Shown: positions 36,504 through 46,111 of the stretch, in pieces
Layout of the letters: the number at the start of each line of letters is the position of its first letter
Numbering within the stretch: position 1 is the first letter of the stretch
Origin: Neobacillus mesonae
Lineage (GTDB): Bacteria; Bacillota; Bacilli; Paenibacillales; Paenibacillaceae
DNA: 64,000 bases
NCBI GenBank assembly: GCA_023715865.1
Contig: JAMBOW010000001.1
Location: 62,001-126,000, forward strand
Direction of reading: 5' to 3'
Translations under genes and position numbers: made by a program
The notes under the pieces: generated by a model
The model's input: the letters and a program-made list of their open reading frames with translations, nothing else
Database searches by the model: none
What the model was told of the DNA's origin: nothing

Positions 36504-36697
36504 TATATAAAGGACTAACAGCAGATAAATGTAACTAAACGCTTTATTATACGTTCTAATATAGAGTGAACCGGAAGTTCGTTACTAAAGTGAGGTTCTC
36601 TTTGATGTATAGGGCGGTGCTAAACGGCTTGTATGTTCAAGCTTAGTGAATTTGAATTTTAAACACTTCTTTAGACGAGATTGGAGGTTGTAATTAG

Positions 36698-37270
36698 GTG
36701 CCTATGAAACCGTACAGCTTTATGTTTTGGGGACTTTTATTTGTTATGATACCCATTGCTGCAGGCAGTGGAAATATAAGGTACGATATACTGCCAGATA
36801 TTATTGGCTATGGCTTATTCGCCATCGGGCTGCACCAGCTGAGACATGAGCATGAGCATTTTCAAAAAGCGAAAAATTTAAATTGGTACCTGCTTGCACT
36901 TTCGGTATTTAATGTAGTGGAGAGTTCGTCAATCAACGTTAGAATGGGAGAAGGTTCCGAAAGTACGACAATCAATTTTTTTATGGTGATTATTAATATA
37001 GCACAATTGATTCTTCTTCTGAGGATGATTTATCGCTTATTGGAGGGCATTCAAGAAATAGCTGTAGCAAAAGATAAAAGGGGAATCATGTATCTTGCAC
37101 AAAATCGCTGGAATCAATTTTTAGTATTTAACATCGTTTCCTTGTCTGCATTTATCTTCGTATTTATACCTTTCGTAAATATTTTGCTTGTTTTTGCATT
37201 GTTCGTGTGGATGATCATAATTACGGTACAAATGATGTCTTTCATGAGAAAATGCGGAAAGCTCCTTTAA
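36698..37270 (+). CDS. Polytopic membrane protein of unknown function
   Basis: The 190-residue protein has about five hydrophobic segments and a cytoplasmic His/Glu-rich loop near residues 50-56 (RHEHEHF). The GTG start has GGAGG 10 nt upstream; the ATG two codons on is possible. A terminator follows. Family not recognised. It is flanked by independently transcribed units, so context gives no clue. Confidence 0.6.
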   Translation: MPMKPYSFMFWGLLFVMIPIAAGSGNIRYDILPDIIGYGLFAIGLHQLRHEHEHFQKAKNLNWYLLALSVFNVVESSSINVRMGEGSESTTINFFMVIINIAQLILLLRMIYRLLEGIQEIAVAKDKRGIMYLAQNRWNQFLVFNIVSLSAFIFVFIPFVNILLVFALFVWMIIITVQMMSFMRKCGKLL

Positions 37271-37315
37271 ACTGAACTAACGGTTTGAACTTCGAATAAA
37301 TGAATATCTCTACTC

Positions 37316-37346
37316 GGTGCTCTGTTTGGACAGCAGCACCTTTTTT
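37316..37346 (+). terminator. Rho-independent terminator
   Basis: GGTGCT (37316-37321) pairs with AGCACC (37335-37340), with a small TGT/ACA inner stem, then six T. Confidence 0.75.
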
Positions 37347-37555
37347 GCCTTGCTCGTTTAGAAACAGCCCAATCGAGACTTCCATATTCTTATATACAGA
37401 TTTACAATTATTATATTTATAAAGCGATTTGATCTCGTTAGTATAGAAATATGCCCATACCAGGAACATAATTTAGTGAAACAGGGGGATTTGCTCGAAC
37501 TTATTAAAATACTTTTAAAAAGTGAAATTAATTATATGAAGGAAGGGAGAGAGCT

Positions 37556-38590
37556 ATGAATCAGGTTTCACATAACACGACGCAAATTAAAAAGATGAAC
37601 ATTGATTTAGTAAAAAACGCGATTAGATCAAAGGGTCTGGTAACTAAAGCATCTATTGCGAATAACACAAAATTAAGCGTGGCCACATGTGGAACGATAC
37701 TGAATGAGCTCGTTGCAGCAGGAGAGGTTTTAGAGATGATGCCCGAGGGTTCGAGCGGGGGCAGACCAGCCAAACAGTATAAATATAATGCTGATTTTGG
37801 ATGTGCTATTTGTCTATTAGTGCTAACTGAAGGGGGAACTAACACTATTCACTATAGTATTGTTAATCTTCTTGGTGAGACGATTAAAGAAGACTCTAAG
37901 GAATATGAACACATTGACCTAAATCAGATTGATATCTTGATAGCGGAGCTACTTGGCTTGCACGGTAATGCCCAGGCAATCGGAATTGGTATTCCAGGCG
38001 TTGTTCATCATGGAGTGATTGGTGTCTGTGATATGCCAGAGCTTGCGGGCAAACCGCTCGGGCCATATTTGGGAGAAAAATACGGAATTCCGCTAACGGT
38101 TCAAAATGATATGAACATGACGATCTACGGACTGTATCTACTGCAAAACTTTAAGGAAGAAAAAACATTTGCCGTCGTTACTTTTCCTAAGAATCATTTT
38201 CCGGGAGCGGGTTTTATTGTAGATGGACGCATCCTAACAGGCAACACAAAATTCGGCGGCGAGGTTTCTTTTTTGCCATTTGGAACAACCCGTGAAGAGC
38301 AGCTCCATCAGTTGCACACTGAAGAGGGATTTCTTCGGATCGCTGTTCATACGCTTACCTCAATCATCGCTATCATTAATCCCGTATCAATAGCGTTAAC
38401 CGGAGAATTACCACGGGATACCATGCTGGAAGAAATCTATCAAGGATGTTTACATAACATTCCGGAAGAACACATGCCCAGGATCTTTGTAAAAAACAAT
38501 ACACACAAGGAATACATGAAGGGTATGGTAACGGAAACATTAGAAAGCTTATCGTATCATTTGCAAGTTATACAAAAAGACAATGTATAA
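37556..38590 (+). CDS. ROK family transcriptional regulator
   Basis: The 344-residue protein has an N-terminal winged helix (about 15-65; TKASIANNTKLSVATCGTIL), a short wing with EGSSGGRPAK, and a C-terminal ROK sugar-kinase-like domain (about 80-340). The zinc motif CxCGxxGC of typical ROK proteins is not seen; GEVSFLPFG occupies the region. Sugar sensing may therefore be altered. GGAAGGG precedes the ATG. It is 14 nt upstream of an MFS carrier, so it probably controls uptake by that carrier. Confidence 0.82.
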   Translation: MNQVSHNTTQIKKMNIDLVKNAIRSKGLVTKASIANNTKLSVATCGTILNELVAAGEVLEMMPEGSSGGRPAKQYKYNADFGCAICLLVLTEGGTNTIHYSIVNLLGETIKEDSKEYEHIDLNQIDILIAELLGLHGNAQAIGIGIPGVVHHGVIGVCDMPELAGKPLGPYLGEKYGIPLTVQNDMNMTIYGLYLLQNFKEEKTFAVVTFPKNHFPGAGFIVDGRILTGNTKFGGEVSFLPFGTTREEQLHQLHTEEGFLRIAVHTLTSIIAIINPVSIALTGELPRDTMLEEIYQGCLHNIPEEHMPRIFVKNNTHKEYMKGMVTETLESLSYHLQVIQKDNV

Positions 38591-38604
38591 GGAGACTTCT
38601 TAGA

Positions 38605-39843
38605 GTGGAAAAAAGTTCAGGGAAATTCAACAAAATTTACGCCATGCAGCTTGCAACGATATTTATTGGTTTTGTTATTTTTGGTTTTTCAGAGAATATA
38701 AAAGGACCTGCGATTCCCCGTATTCAATACGATTTTATGTTAAATGAATCGCAACTTGGTACCTTGCTCTCTCTCAATGCACTGGGTTATTTGATCGCTT
38801 GTTCCTTTACAGCTTACCTGACTCGAATATGGGGAATAAAGGTGGTAACCATTTTATCCTTTGCTGCGATGGCAATCTCAGGGATATTCATTTTCTTTTC
38901 ACAGCATTACGCATTGTTTTCTGGATCTTATTTTCTAATGTATATTGGGAACGGAATGCTGGAGATCGGCTTAGCTATTTTGGGAGCTCGTATATTTGTT
39001 AAGAACACGGGAACTATGATGAACTTAACTCATGGCTTTTACGGACTGAGCTCAACGGTCGCACCGCTTATTGCTACAGGTCTCATGGAGGTTACGATTA
39101 ACGGACATACACTGGACTGGCGTGGGATGTACCTTGTAATGTTACTGCTATCCATTATCCCTATTATTTTTGCTATGTTCAGCTCCTTTCCCGGGGACGA
39201 CATTTCACATGAGGATCGTTTACCGTTCAAAACGTTGTTAAAAGATCCTGTTATATGGCTTATGGTTCTTGTTTTATCCTTTGGTGTTGTGTCCGAATTA
39301 GCTGTAGGGGGATGGCTGGTTAATTTCTTAGAGAAAGCTTACGGTTGGGATACCGTGTCGGCCTCCGGCATGTTGTCTGCATTCTTTTTATGCTTTGCAC
39401 TTGCGAGATTGCTGCTAGGGCCATTAACAGACAAGATCGGTTTTACGCTATCGTTAATTATTTTTTCAGCAGCATCCGCAATTTGTACCTTTATAGCCAT
39501 CTTTGGCGGTGAAGAATTAGCCTTTCTCTTTGCGGCAGCGGGCATAGGGATTGCGATGATTTATCCAACGGTTATGGCCTTCGTTGCTAAGAGATATCCG
39601 AATGGGAGTGACACTGCCATTACGTTTACGGTAACACTTATGGGTGTGGGCAGCGTAATAGGTAATTATTTCATTGGGGCGGTTACTGAATTTACGAAAG
39701 GCATTTTCGGAGCGGATACTCAGTTAGGATTAATTCGCGGACTGCAGGCTGGATATGGATTTATAGGTCTATGTGCGGCGTTGTGTACGGTTGCAGGTAT
39801 TGTTTTATATATTTACCTATCTAAACGGAAAGAAGTTATCTAG
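38605..39843 (+). CDS. MFS transporter, probably sugar uptake
   Basis: The 412-residue membrane protein has about 12 hydrophobic helices and an MFS-type loop (LTRIWGIK). AAGGAGA is 10 nt before the GTG start. Co-transcription with an upstream ROK regulator points to a carbohydrate substrate; this is an inference from context. No sugar-metabolic enzyme follows in the unit. Confidence 0.8.
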   Translation: MEKSSGKFNKIYAMQLATIFIGFVIFGFSENIKGPAIPRIQYDFMLNESQLGTLLSLNALGYLIACSFTAYLTRIWGIKVVTILSFAAMAISGIFIFFSQHYALFSGSYFLMYIGNGMLEIGLAILGARIFVKNTGTMMNLTHGFYGLSSTVAPLIATGLMEVTINGHTLDWRGMYLVMLLLSIIPIIFAMFSSFPGDDISHEDRLPFKTLLKDPVIWLMVLVLSFGVVSELAVGGWLVNFLEKAYGWDTVSASGMLSAFFLCFALARLLLGPLTDKIGFTLSLIIFSAASAICTFIAIFGGEELAFLFAAAGIGIAMIYPTVMAFVAKRYPNGSDTAITFTVTLMGVGSVIGNYFIGAVTEFTKGIFGADTQLGLIRGLQAGYGFIGLCAALCTVAGIVLYIYLSKRKEVI

Positions 39844-39939
39844 TAGGATCTTTCTTGCTATATCCGTAACCAAACGTGGACTATTGGTGTTAATAGATTG
39901 TACGGGTCTTTAATAATCATAAGAAAAAGGACAGTAATC

Positions 39940-40158
39940 ATGAAATGGAGCCTGAGTCAAATCTTCATCGTTTGCCTTTCATTCGTAGTTATTTCTGCAG
40001 CTGCAGGTCTTTCTTTATATTACCTAGGATTTCTAATCAATGACTATCTTTATCATGATGTAATACGGTTTTTAGCAAGGATAGGACTTATCTTGGTCGT
40101 ATTAGTACTTTCTGTGTTTGTTATGAGGAAACTCCTGAGTAGAATATCCGTAAAATGA
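39940..40158 (+). CDS. Small two-helix membrane protein
   Basis: The 72-residue peptide has two hydrophobic segments (about 8-28 and 43-62). AAGGA lies upstream of ATG 39940. The stop overlaps the ATG of the next gene (ATGA at 40155). Family not recognised. Confidence 0.55.
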   Translation: MKWSLSQIFIVCLSFVVISAAAGLSLYYLGFLINDYLYHDVIRFLARIGLILVVLVLSVFVMRKLLSRISVK

Positions 40159-40403
40159 TGAGTAGGAGAAGGCAATTGAAAATTTTTAAGGAAGCTGTAG
40201 TTTGTGCTGTAGTCATCTTTATCTTCAATTTAATTATGGATCTCTTGTTTGACCCCCAGGAGTATTCGGAGAACTTTGAAAAGGGATTTGTGATGGGGGT
40301 AAGTTATTATTTATTTCTGTTCGTGTTCTTAATCGTCGTTATTTTGATCATTATGGTTATTGCAAGGATTGTTTCTAAGATGAAGCGCTCAAATCAACAA
40401 TAA
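40155..40403 (+). CDS. Small two-helix membrane protein, overlapped with its neighbour
   Basis: The 82-residue protein has two hydrophobic segments (about 13-30 and 47-70) with charged ends. The start overlaps the preceding stop by 4 nt and has no strong ribosome site of its own, so translational coupling is likely. The pair may work together. Family not recognised. Confidence 0.55.
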   Translation: MMSRRRQLKIFKEAVVCAVVIFIFNLIMDLLFDPQEYSENFEKGFVMGVSYYLFLFVFLIVVILIIMVIARIVSKMKRSNQQ

Positions 40404-40429
40404 GCTCTTTGCATTGGAGAAGTGAAGCT

Positions 40430-41491
40430 ATGAATATCAAGGATATGCTGGAAATAAAGAATGCTGTGAATAACTTAGATAGTAATGAAGTGAAATCTTA
40501 TCTGGTATTCATTTTAGCGAAAATAAAAATGATAAAGGATCAAGAAGAATCTCTTGAGACGAATTTTACTGAGCTTACTGAACTCTACGACGAATTGTTT
40601 AAAGTACAGTATAAAAAGGATTTATGGAATCCTACACCTGAGTGCACCCACGTTCATTTTGTTGTTGGTCAATCCTTTGCTGGGGATATGAAGCAGGCAT
40701 TAAAAGCTCAAGGCTGGTCAGATGCTCATAAAATGATTGTACTGGAAGAGAATTATGCCATCGGACCGCTTTATCATTTGGATTCTACTGAAGGAAGAGA
40801 AGCGCGTAGTGAATGGTTTCGAAACCATATTTCTGAAGCATTTGATTTTTACACTGAATTAGAAGACGATTACCAAAATCTTTTGCAGAAGATCGAGCTG
40901 ATACCTGAGCATGCCAAAATTATTCTATGGAGCAGCAGAAGTGCGTCAGAGCAGATCGGTATGAGACATGCAGCATATTTACTACGAAATCGAAGAAATG
41001 CCGTTGTGTTAATGGATGCTTGCAAAATAAGTGAGGAGCTTTACAACCGTCCGGATGCATTTATTAACTACCTGCATTCGGGAGAGGTGCCTTCGGAGAA
41101 GCTTCAGAAGGCATTAGTTCGAATAAATGAGGGCAAGGAACAGGAATTAAATGAGATCGCCTATTTGGTAAAGGAATGGGAGAATCTCTCAGAGCAGCAA
41201 GGGAATTTGCGTATTTGGTCTGATCAGGCTGTAGTTGAGGTGCCAGATAATTTTTACGATCACTATCTCTTAGAGCAGCTGGACAAACTTAATCCACCCT
41301 CGGGCAACAATGATTTCATAAAATCAGCACGGTTGATTGGAGAAGCCATCGGTTACAGCGATCAGCATATTGGAGACTCTTATTTTGAATATAGGATCAG
41401 AGAGTTAATTTACGATGGGATTCTTGAGATTAAAGGTCTTCCAGCAGCCATGCGTTACTATAGTATTAGACGAAAACATAAACAGGAATAA
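40430..41491 (+). CDS. DUF1835 and DUF3658 domain protein
   Basis: The 353-residue soluble protein has an N-terminal helical stretch (1-70), a DUF1835 domain (about 75-200; VHFVVGQSFAGDMKQAL, then ENYAIGPLYHLDS) and a C-terminal DUF3658 domain (about 240-350). Proteins with this pairing are common in Bacillales and uncharacterised. The ATG at 40430 follows TTGGAG; the frame extends upstream to 40409. A perfect terminator follows. Confidence 0.72.
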   Translation: MNIKDMLEIKNAVNNLDSNEVKSYLVFILAKIKMIKDQEESLETNFTELTELYDELFKVQYKKDLWNPTPECTHVHFVVGQSFAGDMKQALKAQGWSDAHKMIVLEENYAIGPLYHLDSTEGREARSEWFRNHISEAFDFYTELEDDYQNLLQKIELIPEHAKIILWSSRSASEQIGMRHAAYLLRNRRNAVVLMDACKISEELYNRPDAFINYLHSGEVPSEKLQKALVRINEGKEQELNEIAYLVKEWENLSEQQGNLRIWSDQAVVEVPDNFYDHYLLEQLDKLNPPSGNNDFIKSARLIGEAIGYSDQHIGDSYFEYRIRELIYDGILEIKGLPAAMRYYSIRRKHKQE

Positions 41492-41540
41492 GTATATTCA
41501 GCATAGAATCAACGGAGTTTAGGAGCTGAATGTGTGATTT

Positions 41541-41571
41541 AATGACCTTCTTTTTAGAAGGTCATTTTTTA
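41541..41571 (+). terminator. Rho-independent terminator
   Basis: A perfect 11-bp stem (41541-41551 with 41556-41566) closes a TTTT loop, followed by more T. Confidence 0.82.
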
Positions 41572-41708
41572 TTGTTCATTTCCTGAAAGAGAATTTACAG
41601 CCTTAAAGTGCGGATAATAGAGGGTTACCACGCAAAAAGAGATGTTGTTTATGATAAACTAAGGTTGCTCTAGCTAAATAAATATCAATTGCAGGATAGG
41701 AGAGAAAT

Positions 41709-42455
41709 ATGAAAATTGATCATTTAGTAGTAAATGTAGATTCATCAATACAAGAAGATAAGGAGTTTATAAAGTCTGTCCATTCCATCGGATTACCTTA
41801 CAATCCCAAATGGGGGAAGGGTACCAAGGGTTTTAAGGTATCGAACATTTGGATTGGTAAAGAGTACTTTGAGCTCGTACATATAAAAAGAGAAGATGGC
41901 GGAGGTTGGGTACAAGAATGGACAAAAAAGTATAACGAGGGTCATCGAGGGCTTATCGGCTTTGCTTTAGAAGTAGACGACATTGATGAGACTTACCATA
42001 AACTACTTAGCCAAAATGTAAAAGTTACCCCTCCTGAGCCTCTAAAATTTCGTTGGTTTTTTAATCTGTTAAATAAGACCATGCCATGGCGCAACTCGTA
42101 TTTGGCCGAACTTAAGGGAGTCCCTTTTCAATTCTTCCTTCAACAATTAAATGATGAAAAATCAAAAAGTTATATGGAGCAGTATATGGTGCCAAATAGC
42201 AAAGAGAATGGGATCGAAGGGATCTCTGAAGTTAGAATCTACAGTCAATTAGAAGAGGATGATAAAAAAATACTTTTTGCATTGTTTGACCAGTATGATG
42301 AAAGCGAAGATTCGTTAAATTTCTATTTAGATACACAAACCATTCGTTTTATAGAGTCTGATACATATAGAGTTGAAGTTAGATTAAAGTGCAGCAATGA
42401 GATTTATTCCAACATGGATGTCAATATTCATAATCTTAAGGTAATAAACTTGTAG
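41709..42455 (+). CDS. VOC/glyoxalase-like domain protein
   Basis: The 248-residue protein starts MKIDHLVVNVDSS, the typical first strand of glyoxalase-like domain 3 proteins. Further strands carry IGKEYFELVHIKRED and GLIGFALEVDDIDETYHKLL. A second, less conserved half follows. Metal ligands would be His5 and the later Glu residues. The substrate is unknown. AGGAGA precedes the ATG. Monocistronic. Confidence 0.68.
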   Translation: MKIDHLVVNVDSSIQEDKEFIKSVHSIGLPYNPKWGKGTKGFKVSNIWIGKEYFELVHIKREDGGGWVQEWTKKYNEGHRGLIGFALEVDDIDETYHKLLSQNVKVTPPEPLKFRWFFNLLNKTMPWRNSYLAELKGVPFQFFLQQLNDEKSKSYMEQYMVPNSKENGIEGISEVRIYSQLEEDDKKILFALFDQYDESEDSLNFYLDTQTIRFIESDTYRVEVRLKCSNEIYSNMDVNIHNLKVINL

Positions 42456-42486
42456 AGTTTGAAGGATAATGGGGAAATGGATGCAA

Positions 42487-42521
42487 AAGCGGATTCGTAC
42501 TAGATACGAATCCGCTTCATT
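42487..42521. terminator. Bidirectional terminator
   Basis: A perfect 13-bp stem (42487-42499 with 42505-42517) lies between convergent genes. T-runs are weak but present on both sides. Confidence 0.75.
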
Positions 42522-42540
42522 TTATATATGAAGATTAGGC

Positions 42541-43602
42541 TTAAATATTGGCGATAAGAGCAGCCGAAAATTCGGTGGTGGAAGCTGACCCTTTGAGGTC
42601 GCGTGTTTTAACTCCATCCTCCATAGTTTTAAATAGGGCATTTTCTATCCGTTTGCCCACCGTCTTCAGCTTGTCATCATGATGGCGTGCGCTCAACCAT
42701 TCCAACAGCATGACGGTGGACAGGATAAGCCCGACTGGATTAGCGATGTTTTGCCCAGCAATGTCCGGTGCAGAACCGTGAGCCGCTTGTGCCATTGCCA
42801 ACTTGTCATTCGTGTTGATGGATGGAGCTAGTCCCAAGCTGCCCACAAGCTCGCCCGTTAAATCAGACAAAATGTCTCCGAACATGTTTTCCGTAACGAT
42901 GACATCGAAGTCTCTTGCTCTGCGAACCAGGTGAGCCGCCATGGCGTCGATATGATAGTCGTCTACCGTGACTTCTGGATACAGCTTAGCGACTTCCAGA
43001 CATACCTTCTTAAACAGGCCGGTGCCCAGCTTGATGACATTGGCTTTGTGCACAATCGTCACCTTTTTTCGGCGCTGCATAGCCATTCTAAAGGCTTCGT
43101 GAGCAATGCGTTCCGTTGCTTTGCGAGTAAATACACCGGCAGAGATGACGACGTCTTCAGTAATCTGCCACTCGCCGGAACCAAGGTACATGTTACGGTC
43201 ACAATAGAACCCTTCTGTATTTTCCCGGAAGATAACCAGGTCAGTGTCCTCCACAACTCCTTTGATGCCTGCCATGTTCTTGGCGGGGCGAACGTTGGAG
43301 TAAAGATCAAAGTAATGACGAAGCTCTCCGCTCGGATTGCGGTTAACTTTATACTGTTCAGGATAAGCGGCAGAGTCATGGGGGCCCATAATCCAGCCGT
43401 GGAGCTTTTCCAGCTCCTCCTTGGTATACTGCGGGATCGGATCTCCGTATTCTTCTATAGCTGTTGACCCCATTGGCAGGGACATCACGTCTATGTCTAC
43501 TCCAACTTTCTGAGAAGCTGCTTTCAGAATATCTATTGTCGACTGCGTAATTTCCGGTCCGATACCGTCACCGTACAGTGCACCTAATCTATATGTAGTC
43601 AT
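42541..43602 (-). CDS. Isocitrate/isopropylmalate dehydrogenase family enzyme
   Basis: The 353-residue NAD(P)-dependent beta-decarboxylating dehydrogenase has GDGIGPEI at the N-terminus, RENTEGFY, the catalytic VHKANVIKLG and the Mg-binding MFGDILSDL. The nucleotide loop is HGSAPDIAGQNIANP. The exact substrate (isopropylmalate, homoisocitrate or tartrate-type) is not certain: leuC/leuD are not adjacent and the RENTEGFY loop differs from classical LeuB. GAAAGGA precedes the ATG. It is 34 nt downstream of a MerR regulator gene on the same strand, perhaps by chance. Confidence 0.82.
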   Translation of the reverse strand: MTTYRLGALYGDGIGPEITQSTIDILKAASQKVGVDIDVMSLPMGSTAIEEYGDPIPQYTKEELEKLHGWIMGPHDSAAYPEQYKVNRNPSGELRHYFDLYSNVRPAKNMAGIKGVVEDTDLVIFRENTEGFYCDRNMYLGSGEWQITEDVVISAGVFTRKATERIAHEAFRMAMQRRKKVTIVHKANVIKLGTGLFKKVCLEVAKLYPEVTVDDYHIDAMAAHLVRRARDFDVIVTENMFGDILSDLTGELVGSLGLAPSINTNDKLAMAQAAHGSAPDIAGQNIANPVGLILSTVMLLEWLSARHHDDKLKTVGKRIENALFKTMEDGVKTRDLKGSASTTEFSAALIANI

Positions 43603-43636
43603 GCCAGCTCAATTCCTTTCTATTGGAGGAAATATA

Positions 43637-44461
43637 CTATTTAAATGATACACCAGCTGAGATCCGTATAACAAAATTATCGGGATTCTCTTCTGTGAGA
43701 TAATTAAGCAAATCAACCTCGTACACATCTCCGCTAACTTCCATTCCCTTGCTCCTTATGAAAGCTTTAATCTTGGAATATGTCTCTGCCATCGATTCGT
43801 AAGACCCCATGTGATCCATCACAACATATTGACCAGCAGGCTTTATAACGACTTTTTCTCCTTGAATAGGAGTAATTAGCTTATTAGCGATGTAATCGGG
43901 AAAATATTCTTCTGATTCAAATCGATGATTACTTAAGATGCTCCACAGGGGGAACTCATGATTGATCATGTTATTTTCGCAAAAATTCCGATGTTCTGTT
44001 AGTTTCCGGGCATATTCATGTTCATCACTGAATTGTTCCAATTTGGTCGTGATAAAGTATTCAGCTTCACATTCTTCCATCATTGGAGAGACTCTTAAAT
44101 CATACTTAACGGTTTCCGTCATTTGGATGGCACCATGAAGAAAGCTCTGCATCCGTTTCATTCTTAGCTGTTCCACTTCGAGCTCACGTTGTTTTTGCTG
44201 AATCAGGTTTACAAACATCGTAGTATTTTGGTTTTTGAAAAAATCTTTGATCTCCTGCAGCGAGCTGCCTGCTTTCTTAAGTACATTGATGATATCAAGT
44301 GTGTAGCATTGTTTGAGGGAGTAATAGCGATACCCCTTCGAATTAACAAACTCAGGCTTCAAGAGGCCGATCTCATCATAATGAAAAAGCGTATGCTTCG
44401 TAACACCGCAGGTCTTAGCTAGTTCGCTAGTTGTAAAATATTGTTGTTGTATACCAGACAT
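43637..44461 (-). CDS. MerR family transcriptional regulator with effector-binding domain
   Basis: The 274-residue protein has an N-terminal MerR helix-turn-helix (FTTSELAKTCGVTKHTLFHYDEIGLLKP, the first 20 residues being diagnostic), a coiled-coil dimer helix (about 80-115), and a C-terminal GyrI-like drug-binding domain (about 120-274). This is the BmrR-type plan. The ATG at 44461 has GGAGGG upstream. It is divergent from two MFS efflux genes, with a 19-bp-spacer promoter between them, so it probably activates them when a drug binds. Confidence 0.83.
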   Translation of the reverse strand: MSGIQQQYFTTSELAKTCGVTKHTLFHYDEIGLLKPEFVNSKGYRYYSLKQCYTLDIINVLKKAGSSLQEIKDFFKNQNTTMFVNLIQQKQRELEVEQLRMKRMQSFLHGAIQMTETVKYDLRVSPMMEECEAEYFITTKLEQFSDEHEYARKLTEHRNFCENNMINHEFPLWSILSNHRFESEEYFPDYIANKLITPIQGEKVVIKPAGQYVVMDHMGSYESMAETYSKIKAFIRSKGMEVSGDVYEVDLLNYLTEENPDNFVIRISAGVSFK

Positions 44462-44513
44462 TCTGTTTCCCTCCATTTATGCTTAACCTACATTGTACAA
44501 TTTTAAAAATAAC

Positions 44514-44544
44514 TTGACTATAGGGTTACCCTATAGTTTAAGTT
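44514..44544 (+). promoter_or_regulatory. MerR-type operator-promoter with 19-bp spacer
   Basis: TTGACT (44514-44519) and TAAGTT (44539-44544) are 19 bp apart, the over-long spacing used by MerR-regulated promoters. Within it lies a perfect dyad, ACTATAGGG-TTA-CCCTATAGT (44517-44537). It sits between the divergent regulator and efflux genes. Confidence 0.72.
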
Positions 44545-44589
44545 CTAATCCATAGGGATTTTTCACAATGTGTTTGGAGGAATACCGGT

Positions 44590-46101
44590 ATGTCTACATT
44601 TAAACGCTGGATGGTACTTGCTATCGTATCTAGTGCACTTCTGCTTATCGTAATGGATATGACCATCCTTTACACCGCTTTACCCATCTTGACGTCAGAC
44701 TTAGGTGCGACAGCATCGGAAAAATTATGGATTATTAATGCCTACTCACTTGTAATGGCTGGTCTCCTGCCAGTGATGGGGACCCTTGGTGACCGTTTAG
44801 GCTATAAAAAAATATTTACTATGGGGTTAGTTGTTTTCTGTATAGCTTCAGTTGTTGCCGCATTTTCGCCATTACCGAGTGTTTTGATTTTTGCAAGGGT
44901 GCTGCTTGCCATCGGAGCTTCCATGATGATGCCGGCGACTTTATCAATCATTAGAGTAACGTTCACTAAACCGAGCGAACTTGGACTAGCTCTTGGAATA
45001 TGGGGATCGATCTCTGCGGGCGGTGCAGGGGTTGGTCCCATCGTAGGAGGACTTCTACTAGAGAAGTTTTGGTGGGGATCTGTGTTTCTAATTAATATTC
45101 CCATTGCCTTGCTTGCTTTAATACTCACATGGATTTATATCCCTAAACATACTGGGGACAAAAATAAGACGTGGGATCTTGTAAGTTCTGTACTCATCAT
45201 GACAGCTTTGGTGACGATCATTTATGCGATAAAAGAGTTCACGAGACGGGAAGGCTCACTCACGATCGCTTTAATCAGTGCCTTGATCGGTGCTGTCACA
45301 TTTATCATTTTTTACCGTCGGCAATTTAAACTAACCGATCCGCTTATAGATCTATCACTTTTTAAATCATCCCGGTTTACTGTGGGGTTTGTTACCGCGG
45401 CGGTAAGTTCATTTGCACTCATAGGTATTCAATATCTAGTTACTCAAAGGCTGCAGCTAGTCGTGGGGCTTAGTCCGCTGCAAGCTGGATTATTTACTCT
45501 TTGTATGCCAGTTGCATCTCTTATCGTCGGCCCTATAACAGGAATAATAATGCATCGAATTGATGTGATACGTATTAAGATTACGGCTTTAATCATTGCA
45601 GCCTTGGGAATAGGTATTTATGTCTTGTTGTTAGAATCGAGCACTCTTGGGCAGATTATTGGTTTATCTCTGCTTGGAGCAGGCCTTGGAGCGGCCATGA
45701 CGACTGCGTCTCATTCGATCATGAGTTATGCCCCGCCGGAAAAAGCAGGTATGGCTGCCTCGATTGAAGAGGTCGCTTTTGAAGTGGGAGGAGCTGCGGG
45801 TATTGCGATCATCGGCAGTTTATCAGGTCTTGTATATACCTTATCTATGAAAATCCCTGCCGGGCTTGATGTTTCATCCAAAGTGCAGGACAGCTTAGAT
45901 GAAGCATTCTTGGCAGCCGAAGGACTTCCAGCCCAAGGAGCTGAAATGCTAAAAGAAGCCGGTCGTGTCGCTTTTGATGGGTCCTTTATGGTTGTCACCG
46001 CCGGTGCAGGTTTATTTTTAGTCCTGTCTGCACTGGTTATTGGCTGGGCTGGGGTTCATACCAAAATTAAAAACCTGAAATGGGAAAATAGAGATATATA
46101 G
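44590..46101 (+). CDS. MFS drug efflux transporter, DHA2/EmrB-QacA type
   Basis: The 503-residue protein has about 14 helices. Motif C of antiporters is present in the first half (GSISAGGAGVGPIVGGLL) and motif A as GDRLGYKK. The first helix carries the DMTIL signature (VMDMTILYTALP) typical of the 14-TM proton-drug antiporters. TTTGGAGG precedes the ATG. It is the first of two efflux genes driven from the MerR-type promoter. Confidence 0.87.
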   Translation: MSTFKRWMVLAIVSSALLLIVMDMTILYTALPILTSDLGATASEKLWIINAYSLVMAGLLPVMGTLGDRLGYKKIFTMGLVVFCIASVVAAFSPLPSVLIFARVLLAIGASMMMPATLSIIRVTFTKPSELGLALGIWGSISAGGAGVGPIVGGLLLEKFWWGSVFLINIPIALLALILTWIYIPKHTGDKNKTWDLVSSVLIMTALVTIIYAIKEFTRREGSLTIALISALIGAVTFIIFYRRQFKLTDPLIDLSLFKSSRFTVGFVTAAVSSFALIGIQYLVTQRLQLVVGLSPLQAGLFTLCMPVASLIVGPITGIIMHRIDVIRIKITALIIAALGIGIYVLLLESSTLGQIIGLSLLGAGLGAAMTTASHSIMSYAPPEKAGMAASIEEVAFEVGGAAGIAIIGSLSGLVYTLSMKIPAGLDVSSKVQDSLDEAFLAAEGLPAQGAEMLKEAGRVAFDGSFMVVTAGAGLFLVLSALVIGWAGVHTKIKNLKWENRDI

Positions 46102-46111
46102 GGGTACTTTT

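Noticed and set aside
42931..43467. 178-codon frame opposite the dehydrogenase gene
   Set aside because: It is an antisense shadow of a clearly conserved enzyme gene, with no start signal or domain.
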